Source: Bacillus sp. FJAT-26390
GTDB taxonomy: Bacteria; Bacillota; Bacilli; Paenibacillales; Paenibacillaceae
DNA: 64,000 bases
Direction of reading: 5' to 3'
Assembly: GCF_001682865.1 (NCBI RefSeq)
Contig: NZ_MAQX01000033.1
Span: 124,001-188,000 of the forward strand
This document shows positions 41,456 through 51,096 of this stretch, piece after piece (the stretch's first letter is position 1; every line of letters begins with the position of its first letter). The notes beneath the pieces are model-generated. The model saw nothing but the letters and a program-made list of their open reading frames with translations. It was not told the DNA's origin and ran no database searches. The position numbers were made by a program, and so were the translations under genes.

Positions 41456-43006
41456 TTAACCAAGCATCAAATCGCCTTTTATCGAGAAAACCGCATCAAT
41501 CCATTCCATAAGCGGCCCAGGGAATAGGCCTAGCGCAATCGTCGCCGCTACGCATAGCCAAATCACGATTGCTGTGCCGCCCGGGATACGAATCTCGTTC
41601 TCGTCATTCCCGCTTCGCATGAACATTTGGCGCACGAGGCCAAAGTAGAAGTAATAAGAGATGACGCTGCTGATTACCATAATAGCTACGAGCCAATATG
41701 CCTTGGCGCTTGCCGCGCCCAGCAAGATGAACAGCTTGCCAAAAAATCCGCCGGATACCGGCAGCCCAGCCAGCGACAATACGAAGATAACCATCGCCGC
41801 AGCCGTCCAAGGAGCACGGTAGTACATGCCCGCGAAACCTTTTATCTCGTCATGCAGAGAGGCTTTGCTCACGACGGTAAACACCGCGAATGCCCCTATG
41901 GTCATAAATAAGTATGCCACTAAATAATAAACAAACTCTGAGAAATTGCTGCTGTGCACAACCGTAATCGAAATTCCGATCGGCACGAGCATATAGCCGG
42001 CATTCGCTACTCCTGACAAAGCGAGCAATCGCTTCATATTTTTTTGCCTTAGCGCTGTCGTTGTCCCGACAAGCATCGCAGCCGCCGCAATGACCAGAAT
42101 GGCGAAGAATACATCTTTAAATACTTCGGCACCGTCGCCCGTTACGGCAATTAGCGCAGTGCTGAAAATAATTCGGAATATAGCTGCAAGCGCCGCGCCC
42201 TTCGCGACAACCGCTAGAAAAGCAGATACCGGAGTAGGAGCGCCTTGATACACGTCAGGTGCCCAAGCGTGAAACGGCGCCGCTGCTATTTTGATGCCGA
42301 AGCCGGCAATCATGAAGAAGAACCCGACATAAGCAAGCGCTTTGAAATCATTCAAAGCACGAGGCAACGCCTCCGCGATCGTGCCAAGATCAACCGAGCC
42401 TGTGATCCCGTATATGTACGACATCCCGAACAGCACCATGGCGGAGGAAATACCGCCCGTCACCACATACTTGAACGCCGCCTCGGCGGACTGCAACGAT
42501 TTGCGCCTCATGCCAACGAGCACATAGCTTGTTAGACTAAGCAGCTCCAGCCCGATGTACAGCGTCACCAAGTTGCCTGATGAGGCCATCATCATCGCGC
42601 CAATAAGAGCAGGCAACAGCATATAATAATATTCCGACTTATCCGTTATCGCTTCCTCATCACGCGCCGATCCGAGCGCGAGCAGCACGATAAGCGCCGT
42701 TCCCGTCAAAAACACGAGCTTCAGCAGGCTGGCAAAATCATCAATGCGGTAGCTATTGCCAAGCAGATGGATCGCTTCAGCAGATGCTCCGCCAATGTTC
42801 ATGTCGATCATTCGCAGGACAACAAATAGCAGCGAAACGAGTATGCCAGCTAACGTTAACCAACCAATCGAGATTCTGTTTACGCGCTTTGGCAATAGCA
42901 AATCCAGCAGAATTAAAATCAAAAAAGCAGCAGCTAGCGAAAACTCCGGGGCAAGGTAGCGCATATCCGTCCATGTCAGTGGTATGAAAGAAACGCCTTC
43001 GTACAT
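41456..43006 (-). CDS. nuoN: NADH-quinone oxidoreductase subunit N
   Basis: A 516-residue antiporter-like membrane subunit of complex I with about 14 helices. The conserved proton-channel elements are present: GLELLSLTSYVLVG (Glu on helix 5), the Lys-bearing SAEAAFKYVVTGGISSAM, and LAGLPVSGGFFGKLFI. GGGGGG lies before the ATG; it starts 3 bases after nuoM. Last gene of the 11-gene operon and followed by its terminator. Confidence 0.95.
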   Translation of the reverse strand: MYEGVSFIPLTWTDMRYLAPEFSLAAAFLILILLDLLLPKRVNRISIGWLTLAGILVSLLFVVLRMIDMNIGGASAEAIHLLGNSYRIDDFASLLKLVFLTGTALIVLLALGSARDEEAITDKSEYYYMLLPALIGAMMMASSGNLVTLYIGLELLSLTSYVLVGMRRKSLQSAEAAFKYVVTGGISSAMVLFGMSYIYGITGSVDLGTIAEALPRALNDFKALAYVGFFFMIAGFGIKIAAAPFHAWAPDVYQGAPTPVSAFLAVVAKGAALAAIFRIIFSTALIAVTGDGAEVFKDVFFAILVIAAAAMLVGTTTALRQKNMKRLLALSGVANAGYMLVPIGISITVVHSSNFSEFVYYLVAYLFMTIGAFAVFTVVSKASLHDEIKGFAGMYYRAPWTAAAMVIFVLSLAGLPVSGGFFGKLFILLGAASAKAYWLVAIMVISSVISYYFYFGLVRQMFMRSGNDENEIRIPGGTAIVIWLCVAATIALGLFPGPLMEWIDAVFSIKGDLMLG

Positions 43007-43009
43007 GGT

Positions 43010-44641
43010 CTAACCCCCCGCCCTTGTTGCAAGTAATTGTTCGAATAGCCCGCGGGTGCTATGCTGCACCGTATCCGTAAGAATGGAGGGATAACAGCCA
43101 AGCAGCACGATGAACGCAAGCAGCACGATCATGGGAACCGCTTCGATAAGCCTCGCGTCTTTAAGTGCGCCATACTTTTCCGGCTGCGGGCCAAACGTGA
43201 TTTTAAGCACAGCTCGCAGTACGTAGACAGCGGTCAAAATAACGCCAAGCACCGCGGCCGCAGTCAGCCAGCGCAGCGATTCAAACAGGCCAAGCAGCGA
43301 TAAAAACTCGCCAATAAAACCCGATAAGCCCGGCAGGCCAAGCGAAGCAAGCCCCGCCGCCAGCAATACGCCGCTAATAAACGGCATAGAGCGTGCCAAG
43401 CCGCCAAGCTCAGCCAGCTCGGTCGTGCCCGTTCGCTCATAGATACTGCCGACGATTAAGAACAGCAGCGCGGAGATCAGCCCATGCGATACGAGCTGAA
43501 ACACCGCCCCTTGCAAGCCGATTTCATTAAAGGCAGCAATGCCGAGCAATACGATCCCCATATGGCTTATCGAGGAATAGGCGAGCACCAGCTTGAACTC
43601 CTTCTGCCGGAAAGCAAGCAGTGCCCCGTACAAAATATTAATGACTCCCAGCACGGCGATTGTGACTGAAAAATCCCGTGCCTGCTCCGGGAAGAGCAGC
43701 AATCCAAAACGGAGCAAGCCGTATGCGCCCATTTTTAGCAGGATGCCGGAATGAATCATCACGATGGAAGGCGGTGCTTCCGCATGGACCTTGAGCATCC
43801 AAGTGTGGAAAGGAAAAATCGGCAGCTTAATTCCGAAAGCAACAAGCAGCATGATAAAAAGTACCCACTGCATCGTATCCGTCATTTGAAAAGGATTGAT
43901 TGTGCCGAGCTGCTCGGGCGTCATATTCACCCAAGCGGCGGGATCGGCCATGTTCCGGAAAATATCCTCATAGCTCCCGCTATAAATGAAGCTCACCTGC
44001 TCGCCAATCTGATCGATCCGGAAGCCTGCCGTGCTCACAAGCAGCACGAAAGCAAACAGCATGATCGCTGAGCCAACGCCGTTATAGATCAAAAACTGGT
44101 TGGCGGCGCGCTCGCGATTGAAATAACCCCATATCCCGATTAAAAAGTACATCGCAATAAGCGTAACCTCGAAAAATACAAAAAACAAAAACAGATCGCG
44201 GGCAAGAAACACGCCCAGCATCCCGATCTCAAGGATCAGAAACCATATAAAAAAGGATTTCCATCGTTTTTTAACGTGAACGGCAGCAAGCGCAGCCATC
44301 GCTGTTACGAGCGTCGTCAGCAGCAAAAGCGGAAGCGACAGCCCATCTACGCCAAGCGCATATTGCAATTGGAACGTATATTCAGTAACGCTGGACTGTG
44401 CCTCTTTATTAAGCGGAACCATCGCCCAGCTATGCTGCTCATCGAATGCCGCTCCGCCTTGCTGCTTGTCGAAATCGACGTACAGCCAAAAAGACAACAC
44501 AAGCGGAACTAGCGTCGTGACTACAACAGTGGTCTTCATCCAGCTGCTCCGATGCTTGGGAAGCAATAATAAGACGAGTATGCCAAGCAAAGGCGACAGC
44601 AAAATAAGCGAAAGGACAGGAAGGTCATTCAGGATGCTCAT
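43010..44641 (-). CDS. nuoM: NADH-quinone oxidoreductase subunit M
   Basis: A 543-residue antiporter-like proton-pumping subunit. Marks include LFFVFFEVTLIAMYFLIGIWG (helix-5 Glu), FPFHTWMLKVHAEAPPSIVM, LAYSSISHMGIVLLG and GLPGLSGFIGEFLSLLG. ATG overlaps the nuoL stop as ATGA, so translation is coupled. N-terminus MSILNDLPVLSLILLSPLLG is typical. Confidence 0.95.
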   Translation of the reverse strand: MSILNDLPVLSLILLSPLLGILVLLLLPKHRSSWMKTTVVVTTLVPLVLSFWLYVDFDKQQGGAAFDEQHSWAMVPLNKEAQSSVTEYTFQLQYALGVDGLSLPLLLLTTLVTAMAALAAVHVKKRWKSFFIWFLILEIGMLGVFLARDLFLFFVFFEVTLIAMYFLIGIWGYFNRERAANQFLIYNGVGSAIMLFAFVLLVSTAGFRIDQIGEQVSFIYSGSYEDIFRNMADPAAWVNMTPEQLGTINPFQMTDTMQWVLFIMLLVAFGIKLPIFPFHTWMLKVHAEAPPSIVMIHSGILLKMGAYGLLRFGLLLFPEQARDFSVTIAVLGVINILYGALLAFRQKEFKLVLAYSSISHMGIVLLGIAAFNEIGLQGAVFQLVSHGLISALLFLIVGSIYERTGTTELAELGGLARSMPFISGVLLAAGLASLGLPGLSGFIGEFLSLLGLFESLRWLTAAAVLGVILTAVYVLRAVLKITFGPQPEKYGALKDARLIEAVPMIVLLAFIVLLGCYPSILTDTVQHSTRGLFEQLLATRAGG

Positions 44642-46509
44642 GGCAGGAACCTCCTTCCGACTATAGCAAGCACAATAACGACAAAGCCGATTACGGCTGC
44701 TACCCCATAGGTTTGCACCTGACCGTTCTGCAGCCGTGCTGCCGCTCTTCCGCCGGAGCTTACCGCTGCTCCAGCTAACCGGACGATTCCGCCAATGACA
44801 TAAGCGTCAAAAGCCATTAAAGCCGAGCCAAGCAGCTTCAGCGGCTTCACAATAATTACGGCATACAGCTCATCGATGTAATAACTGCGCTCAAGCAGTT
44901 TATAGAGCCATGGCGCCCGCTCCTGGAAGGTCGCTCTGCTGACACTTCTCTTCCCGTATACGAGCCATCCGATATAGAGGCCTAGCAAGCCAACCGCAAT
45001 CGACGCAACGATCGCTACTCCGCTCTCATGCGTTTCTACGCTTCCATCGTAGATCCATGATCCGAACCAGCCGTTCCATGGCGTCTCTACAAAACCGGAA
45101 GCGATAGCAAGCAAAGACAGCACGATCAGCGGCAGCGTCATGGAGAAAGGCGCTTCCTTCGCGTTAGCGGCTGCCGCGCTCGGTTCTCCCGTAAAGACAA
45201 GAAAAAACAGTCGCGACATGTAGAGTGCCGTACAAAAAGCTGCCGCCAAGCCGGCGACGAATAACAGCGGATTAGTCTCCCAAGCAACCGACAATATCAA
45301 ATCCTTCGACCAGAAGCCGGATAGCGGCGGTATGCCCGCAAGCGCCAAAGCGCCTATGCCGAAGGTCCACGCCGTCAACCGCATTTTCGAGCCTAAGCCG
45401 CCCATTTCATTGATGTTTTGCGTATGTACGGCATGTATAATGCTTCCTGCTCCGAGGAACAGCAGCGCTTTGAAAAACGCATGCGTGAATAAATGAAAGA
45501 TCCCGCCCGTAAGGGAACCGAGACCAAGCGCCATCATCATATAGCCTAGCTGGCTGACCGTTGAGTAGGCCAAAATTCGTTTAATATCCTTTTGCACCAG
45601 CGCAATCGTCGCTGCAAGCAGTGCGGTAAAGCCGCCCACGTAAGCTACCGTTTCCATTGCGGCTGCCGAATCCTGAAAGATGTCATACGTCCGCGCAATA
45701 AGAAATACGCCTGCCGCTACCATTGTAGCCGCGTGAATAAGCGCACTGATCGGCGTTGGTCCTTCCATCGCATCGGGCAGCCAGACATGGAGCGGAAATT
45801 GACCTGATTTGCCAACGGCACCTAGAAAAATCAACAAGGCGATAAGCGTCGTTATCCCATTCGTAATGGCGCCGGATTGCCCGTCGAACACGCTTTGAAT
45901 CGTTGTGAAGTCGAGCGCGTGGTCCGGCATATACCAGAACAACAGCAAAATCGCGAGCAGCAAGCCCGCATCTCCGATTCGCGTCACGATAAATGCCTTT
46001 TTGGCAGCGGCGCGCGCTTTGGGCAGCGTAAACCAAAATCCGATTAGCAAAAACGAGCATACGCCAACCAGCTCCCAGAAAATATAAAGCGATAATAAAT
46101 TATCAGACAGAACGAGTCCGAGCATCGAGAATGTGAACAAGGCGACATAACCGTAAAATACAGTAATCCGCTCATCGCCTTTCATATAACCTGCCGAGTA
46201 TACGTTAACGAGCAAGCTGACAATCGTGACGACCACAAGCATAAGCGCCGTCAGATTCGTTATCTCAAACCCGATGCGGAGCGTATAATCACCGATCGCG
46301 ATCCAATCGAAGGAATAGTTGTAATCAACCTCATTAGCGCCCAGCCGATCAATGACAATCAGCAAGGAAAGAATGAATGCGGCGAGTGAACCGATACAGC
46401 CGATCATTACGCCTGCTCGCCGGTAGCTGCGGCCAAGCGCTGTCAAAACGAGGAATGCCGCCAGCGGGAACAGCGGAATTAACCATGCCGCCTGTGTGAA
46501 CTTATCCAT
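44638..46509 (-). CDS. nuoL: NADH-quinone oxidoreductase subunit L
   Basis: A 623-residue antiporter-like subunit, the largest of the membrane arm. FWELVGVCSFLLIGFWF, GKSGQFPLHVWLPDAMEGPT, LAYSTVSQLGYMMMALGLG and HAFFKALLFLGAGSIIHAVH are canonical. The C-terminal part carries the long lateral helix that ties the arm together. GAGGTAAC stands 7 bases before the ATG, 8 bases after nuoK. Confidence 0.96.
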   Translation of the reverse strand: MDKFTQAAWLIPLFPLAAFLVLTALGRSYRRAGVMIGCIGSLAAFILSLLIVIDRLGANEVDYNYSFDWIAIGDYTLRIGFEITNLTALMLVVVTIVSLLVNVYSAGYMKGDERITVFYGYVALFTFSMLGLVLSDNLLSLYIFWELVGVCSFLLIGFWFTLPKARAAAKKAFIVTRIGDAGLLLAILLLFWYMPDHALDFTTIQSVFDGQSGAITNGITTLIALLIFLGAVGKSGQFPLHVWLPDAMEGPTPISALIHAATMVAAGVFLIARTYDIFQDSAAAMETVAYVGGFTALLAATIALVQKDIKRILAYSTVSQLGYMMMALGLGSLTGGIFHLFTHAFFKALLFLGAGSIIHAVHTQNINEMGGLGSKMRLTAWTFGIGALALAGIPPLSGFWSKDLILSVAWETNPLLFVAGLAAAFCTALYMSRLFFLVFTGEPSAAAANAKEAPFSMTLPLIVLSLLAIASGFVETPWNGWFGSWIYDGSVETHESGVAIVASIAVGLLGLYIGWLVYGKRSVSRATFQERAPWLYKLLERSYYIDELYAVIIVKPLKLLGSALMAFDAYVIGGIVRLAGAAVSSGGRAAARLQNGQVQTYGVAAVIGFVVIVLAIVGRRFLP

Positions 46510-46517
46510 TTGCCGCG

Positions 46518-46820
46518 TTACCTCCTCATTTTGTCAAATTCGTCGACATTAACCGTCCCGCGCAATCGGAACAACGCAATCAAAATAGCTACCCCTATCG
46601 CCGCTTCAGCCGCGGCAACCGTAATCGTAAATAACGAAAAAATTTGGCCTGTCAGCGATGGAACGACGCCATATTTGGAGAACGCTACTAAATTCAAATT
46701 GACCGCGTTAAGCATAAGCTCGAGAGAGAGCAGAACGACAACCGCATTTCTCTTTACTAAGGCGCCATAAAGCCCGATACAGAACAAAATGGCCGCCATG
46801 GTTAAATAAGATGGAAGCAT
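46518..46820 (-). CDS. nuoK: NADH-quinone oxidoreductase subunit K
   Basis: A 100-residue, three-helix subunit. Functional glutamates lie in LLSLELMLNAVNLNLVAFS and VAAAEAAIGVAILIALFR. ATG at 46820 gives the normal 100-residue length and starts 4 bases after nuoJ; the in-frame extension up to 46871 overlaps nuoJ and is not homologous. Confidence 0.95.
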   Translation of the reverse strand: MLPSYLTMAAILFCIGLYGALVKRNAVVVLLSLELMLNAVNLNLVAFSKYGVVPSLTGQIFSLFTITVAAAEAAIGVAILIALFRLRGTVNVDEFDKMRR

Positions 46821-46824
46821 ATGA

Positions 46825-47340
46825 TTAATCCGCCTCCTTTTTGGCAAGCACGATCGCTCCAATAAATGCAACCGTCAGCAGGACGGAGAGCAGCTCGAAC
46901 GGTATGACATAGCCCGTATACAACAGCTCGCCAATCGCCATCGTATTGTCTTCAGGCGCATGGAAGGGCTGCGGCTCGGGAAACGTCGTCGTGCGAATCG
47001 CATAAAACAACACGCCGAACAAGCTAAGCGCGCCAACCGCCGCAAGCGTCTCATGCAGCGGCTTCGCAGGCTCGCGCTCCCCAGCCTGATGCTTCGTCAT
47101 CATAATGCCGAAAATCATCAAGATTGAAACCGCTCCGGCGTAGATCAGCACTTGAACGAACGCAACGAACTCCGCCTCAAGCAGTACAAACATGCCTGCT
47201 AAACCAATAAACACAGCCGCCATGGAAATAACCATATGAACGACCTTCTCTAAACTGATCATCAGCACGGCCCCGCATATCATAATCGCCGAGAAGATGA
47301 AAAAGGCAACGAACTCGCCTGTAAATGCTATATTGAACAA
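46825..47340 (-). CDS. nuoJ: NADH-quinone oxidoreductase subunit J
   Basis: A 171-residue, five-helix subunit with the conserved LLEAEFVAFVQVLIYAGAVSILMIFGIM block of helix 3, the flexible pi-bulge helix of complex I. It starts at TTG (47340) directly after the nuoI stop, with GGGGGC about 9 bases upstream. Confidence 0.94.
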   Translation of the reverse strand: MFNIAFTGEFVAFFIFSAIMICGAVLMISLEKVVHMVISMAAVFIGLAGMFVLLEAEFVAFVQVLIYAGAVSILMIFGIMMTKHQAGEREPAKPLHETLAAVGALSLFGVLFYAIRTTTFPEPQPFHAPEDNTMAIGELLYTGYVIPFELLSVLLTVAFIGAIVLAKKEAD

Positions 47341-47790
47341 CTATTTGCCGCCCCCTTTGGCCGGCGCCCCGATATTGTTATTATCCTGCCGGGTAAGCGT
47401 ATTATTGTCTGTCAGCCACTGCGCATCCTTAAACAGATCATCGCGGCTGAAGGATGCCAGTTCAAAATGGTTAGACATTACGATCGCTTCAGTCGGACAA
47501 ACCTCGGTGCACAGATCGCATAAAATGCAAATTTCAAAATTAATATCAAACGTGTCGATCACTTTGCCTTTTTTTTCGGGATCAGGATTGGGCTTGCCCG
47601 TCAGCGTAATGCAATCCGTCGGACAGATGCGCGCGCATTGATTGCAAACGATGCATAGATCCGGAATAAAGTGCTGTATGCCACGGAAACGGTCCGGCAT
47701 GACAAAGGGCACGTCAGGATAGGCAGTGGTCACTTTTGGAGCCGTCATCGATTTGAGCGTAACGCCGAGTCCCTGCAGCATTCCTTTCAT
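47341..47790 (-). CDS. nuoI: NADH-quinone oxidoreductase subunit I (ferredoxin-like)
   Basis: A 149-residue subunit with two 4Fe-4S motifs, CIVCNQCARICPTDC and CILCDLCTEVCPTEA (clusters N6a and N6b), which pass electrons to NuoB. ATG at 47790 is preferred to 47796 because AAAGGGGAG then has proper spacing. A hydrophilic tail of about 30 residues (NNTLTRQDNNNIGAPAKGGG) follows the cluster domain. Confidence 0.95.
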   Translation of the reverse strand: MKGMLQGLGVTLKSMTAPKVTTAYPDVPFVMPDRFRGIQHFIPDLCIVCNQCARICPTDCITLTGKPNPDPEKKGKVIDTFDINFEICILCDLCTEVCPTEAIVMSNHFELASFSRDDLFKDAQWLTDNNTLTRQDNNNIGAPAKGGGK

Positions 47791-47806
47791 TTCCATCTCC
47801 CCTTTG

Positions 47807-48823
47807 CTAGTTCTTAATAAACAGCTCTAAATAAATGGCCGTCAGAAATACGTTGAGCAGCGATATGGGCAGCAGCACCTTCCAGCCGAGCCCCATGAGC
47901 TGATCCACGCGAATGCGCGGCAGCGTTGCGCGAATCCAGAATAGGAAAAACACGATAAACGCAAATTTGAGCAGAAACCAGATGATGCCGGGCACAAAGT
48001 CAAGAAATGGCGCGGGCGCATGCCAGCCGCCAAGAAACAGCACTGTGGTTAATGCGGCAATCGCATATACGTACACATATTCCGAAAGCATAAAAAACGC
48101 GAAACGGAAGCCGCTGTATTCGACATGATAACCCGCGACAAGCTCGGATTCTGCCTCAGGCAGGTCGAAGGGCGTACGATTGAGCTCTGAGACCGCAGCA
48201 ATAATGAATATGACGAAGCCGACAATTTGGGGCAGGAAATTCCAGTCCCAGAACCAGCCGCCATCCTGCGCGTCAACAATATCGCGCAAATTCAGGCTGC
48301 CGCTGAGCAAAATAACGCCGACTACCGAAATAACAAGCGGTACCTCATAGCTTATCATCTGTGCCGCCGAGCGCATACCCCCAAGTAGGGCATACTTATT
48401 ATTGGAAGCCCAGCCGCCCAGCACGATCGCAAGCGTCGAGATGCCCGACAATGCTACATAATAGAGTAGGCCGACATTCAAATCCGCGAAATAAAGATTT
48501 TGGGTGTAGGGGATTACGGCCAGCACGGAGAAAGCCGGTATGTAAGCCAGTGCAGGCGCGATAATGAACAATACCCGATCAGCCTTGCGCGGTATCGTAT
48601 CTTCCTTAATCAGCAATTTAAAAATATCGGCTACCGTCTGCAGCAGCCCGAATGGGCCAACACGGTTAGGTCCGATGCGCAGCTGCATCCAGCCGATCAC
48701 CTTGCGCTCGAAATAAATGGCATAGGTTACGAAGCCAAGCACGATGAATAGAAATACGACCGCCCAAAGAAACAGCACCAGCGCGTTTCCCCACGTCAGC
48801 GATTGGTTAAGCCAGGACTGCAT
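47807..48823 (-). CDS. nuoH: NADH-quinone oxidoreductase subunit H
   Basis: A 338-residue, eight-helix subunit that shapes the quinone-access tunnel. Highly conserved blocks include YFERKVIGWMQLRIGPNRVG, LIKEDTIPRKADR, ELNRTPFDLPEAESELVAGY and WIRATLPRIRVDQLMGLGWK. The ATG at 48823 overlaps the nuoD stop (TGATG) with GGGAGG upstream; a TTG six bases earlier is an alternative. Confidence 0.96.
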   Translation of the reverse strand: MQSWLNQSLTWGNALVLFLWAVVFLFIVLGFVTYAIYFERKVIGWMQLRIGPNRVGPFGLLQTVADIFKLLIKEDTIPRKADRVLFIIAPALAYIPAFSVLAVIPYTQNLYFADLNVGLLYYVALSGISTLAIVLGGWASNNKYALLGGMRSAAQMISYEVPLVISVVGVILLSGSLNLRDIVDAQDGGWFWDWNFLPQIVGFVIFIIAAVSELNRTPFDLPEAESELVAGYHVEYSGFRFAFFMLSEYVYVYAIAALTTVLFLGGWHAPAPFLDFVPGIIWFLLKFAFIVFFLFWIRATLPRIRVDQLMGLGWKVLLPISLLNVFLTAIYLELFIKN

Positions 48824-49923
48824 CAGCAATCGACCTCCCCGACGACAATATCAATGCCGCCCAGTATCGTAATGAGGTTCGTCATCGTTTCTCCTACGAG
48901 CAGCTTCGGCAGTATTTGCAAATTAACGAATGAAGGCCTTCGAAACTTGAGCCGGTAAGGCTCAGCTTTGCCCTTGGATACGATATGGCAGCCGATCTCG
49001 CCGCGCGGCGATTCAATTCGCACGTAAACCTCGCCAGCAGGGGGCCGGATTACGCGCGGCACCTTGCCCATCGTCTCCCCATCGCTTGGGAACTGCTCCA
49101 ACGCCTGCTTTAGAATCCGCAAGCTTTGGCGAATTTCTTCCAGCCGAATGCGGTATCGGTCATAGCAATCACCGACGGTGCCAACCGGCACATCGAATTC
49201 AAACTGGCTGTACAAGCTATAAGGCTCAGCCTTGCGAATATCAAAGTCTACTCCGGTGCAGCGCAAATTAGCTCCTGTTAAGCCATAATCGATCGCAGTT
49301 GCGGCATCATATTGCCCGATCCCTTTAATGCGGGCAAGGAAAATCTCATTGCCGCTGACCAGCTTATCGTACTCCTCTAGTTTATTCTCCATATAGGGAA
49401 TAAAGTCGCGCACCTTATCCAGCCATCCTGGCGGCGCATCCCATTTCACGCCACCGACTCTCATATAATTGTATGTTAATCTAGCGCCGCATAGCTCATT
49501 GAACAAATCGATTATGATTTCTCTATCGCGGAAGGCGTATAGGAAAGGGCTCATTGCGCCAATATCAAGCAGATAGGTTCCCCACCAGACAAGATGGCTC
49601 GCCACGCGCTGCAGCTCCATGACGATTAGCCGAAGATACTCCGCCCGCTGCGGGACGGCAAGGCCCATCATCGTTTCAACCGCATGCACCAGCACGTAAT
49701 TGTTTGTCATTGCTGAGACGTAATCCATACGGTCCGTATAAGGAATGATTTGCGTAAAATTCAAATTTTCCGCGATCTTCTCGGTGCCCCGGTGCAAATA
49801 GCCCATAACAGGCGTCGCCTCGGTAATGACTTCTCCGTCAAGCTTAACGATGATTCGGAATACGCCATGAGTGCTTGGGTGCTGTGGTCCAACATTCAAG
49901 AGCAGTTCTTCTGTTCGGATCAA
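48823..49923 (-). CDS. nuoD: NADH-quinone oxidoreductase subunit D (49 kDa)
   Basis: A 366-residue quinone-site subunit. LNVGPQHPSTHGVFRII, GYLHRGTEKIAENLNFTQ (quinone-ligating His and Tyr region), DYVSAMTNNYVLVHAVE and SPRGEIGCHIVSKG are diagnostic. It starts at TTG with GGAGGTG upstream, inside the end of nuoC. NuoC and NuoD are separate proteins here, not fused. Confidence 0.95.
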   Translation of the reverse strand: MIRTEELLLNVGPQHPSTHGVFRIIVKLDGEVITEATPVMGYLHRGTEKIAENLNFTQIIPYTDRMDYVSAMTNNYVLVHAVETMMGLAVPQRAEYLRLIVMELQRVASHLVWWGTYLLDIGAMSPFLYAFRDREIIIDLFNELCGARLTYNYMRVGGVKWDAPPGWLDKVRDFIPYMENKLEEYDKLVSGNEIFLARIKGIGQYDAATAIDYGLTGANLRCTGVDFDIRKAEPYSLYSQFEFDVPVGTVGDCYDRYRIRLEEIRQSLRILKQALEQFPSDGETMGKVPRVIRPPAGEVYVRIESPRGEIGCHIVSKGKAEPYRLKFRRPSFVNLQILPKLLVGETMTNLITILGGIDIVVGEVDC

Positions 49924-49930
49924 GGGCTGC

Positions 49931-50581
49931 CTACACCTCCGAGTCTAACGGTTCATAATCTTTGCGCAGCGGATGTCCCACCCAGTCGTCGGGCATCATA
50001 ATGCGCCGCAAATCGGGATGTCCAGGGAAATCGACGCCAAGCAGATCGTAAATTTCGCGCTCATTCCAATTCGCCGTCGCCCAGACGGGCGTCGCGGAAT
50101 AGACGGCAGCCGCTTCGCGGTCTGCCTTAATCTTAACGGCGACCTCTCTCCTGCTGCCAAGCGAGAGCATATGATAAACCACTTCCATGTGCGTTTCATA
50201 ATCGATGCCCGACACATTGCGCAAATAATTAAATTGCAGCTGTACATGCCCCTTTAGCAGCTTAGCCGCCTCGCGCCAATAGGAATTGCTTACGATGATC
50301 ACCGGCATATCGCCATTTAATTCATTCACATAAGCATCCTCAACCGCTGACACTCCGATTTCCTGCTTCAGCAGCGCTACGATGGCCTCCAGCTCCGGCT
50401 GCCGCGGTGAAGGGGGCTTGGGCTCCTCTGGCGCAGCTTCCGCAGCCTCCGCCTCCGCCTTCGCTGCCGCCCTTGCTGCACGCGCCTCAGCAGCTGCTTT
50501 CAGCTTTGCCTCTCGCTCAGCATCGACGGGAGGCGAATCTGCGGGCGATTGTTCTTCTTTGTTATTCTGATCCTCACTCAT
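49931..50581 (-). CDS. nuoC: NADH-quinone oxidoreductase subunit C with Ala/Glu-rich N-terminal extension
   Basis: A 216-residue subunit. The family core begins at about residue 62 and has LRNVSGIDYETHMEVVYHML, NWNEREIYDLLGVDFPGHPD and DDWVGHPLRKDYEPLD. The first ~60 residues are a charged, low-complexity helix-prone tail (AEREAKLKAAAEARAARAAA; AEAAPEEPKPPSP), encoded by a local GC-rich stretch and not part of the classical subunit. ATG overlaps the nuoB stop as ATGA, so the extension is genuinely the 5' end of the gene. Confidence 0.94.
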   Translation of the reverse strand: MSEDQNNKEEQSPADSPPVDAEREAKLKAAAEARAARAAAKAEAEAAEAAPEEPKPPSPRQPELEAIVALLKQEIGVSAVEDAYVNELNGDMPVIIVSNSYWREAAKLLKGHVQLQFNYLRNVSGIDYETHMEVVYHMLSLGSRREVAVKIKADREAAAVYSATPVWATANWNEREIYDLLGVDFPGHPDLRRIMMPDDWVGHPLRKDYEPLDSEV

Positions 50582-51096
50582 CGACCGGTCACCCGCTTCC
50601 CGGTTTTCGCCTCGTACCGAATTTTCTCCTGCAGCTTGTTAATGCCATAGATCAGCGCAGCCGGGTTAGGCGGACAGCCTGGAATGTATACATCAACAGG
50701 CACGATCTGGTCGACACCTTTAATGACCGAGTAAGATTTAATATATGGCCCGCCTGCTGTTGCGCATGAGCCCATCGCGATCACCCATTTTGGCTCAGGC
50801 ATTTGGTCATACAACCTTCTTAAAAGCGGTCCCATCTTCTTCGTGACCGTTCCGGCCACGATCATCACGTCCGACTGGCGCGGCGAAGTACGGAACATAA
50901 CGCCGAAGCGGTCCAAATCATAATGGGACGCTCCCGTCCCCATCATTTCGATCGCACAGCATGCCAGCCCAAACGTCAGCGGCCATAACGAATTGCTCCT
51001 TGCCCATGCTTTTAATTGCTCCAATGTTCCCATAAATACGTTGCGTTCCAGCTCTTTGCGTTCCTCTAGCGAAATTGACTCTAAACTGAATTCCAT
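50578..51096 (-). CDS. nuoB: NADH-quinone oxidoreductase subunit B (cluster N2)
   Basis: A 172-residue subunit holding the terminal 4Fe-4S cluster N2. The four ligands are Cys46, Cys47 (GLACCAIEMM), Cys111 (AMGSCATAGG) and Cys141 (IPGCPPNPAALI). It overlaps nuoA by 16 bases; AGAAGGTG precedes the ATG. Confidence 0.96.
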   Translation of the reverse strand: MEFSLESISLEERKELERNVFMGTLEQLKAWARSNSLWPLTFGLACCAIEMMGTGASHYDLDRFGVMFRTSPRQSDVMIVAGTVTKKMGPLLRRLYDQMPEPKWVIAMGSCATAGGPYIKSYSVIKGVDQIVPVDVYIPGCPPNPAALIYGINKLQEKIRYEAKTGKRVTGR

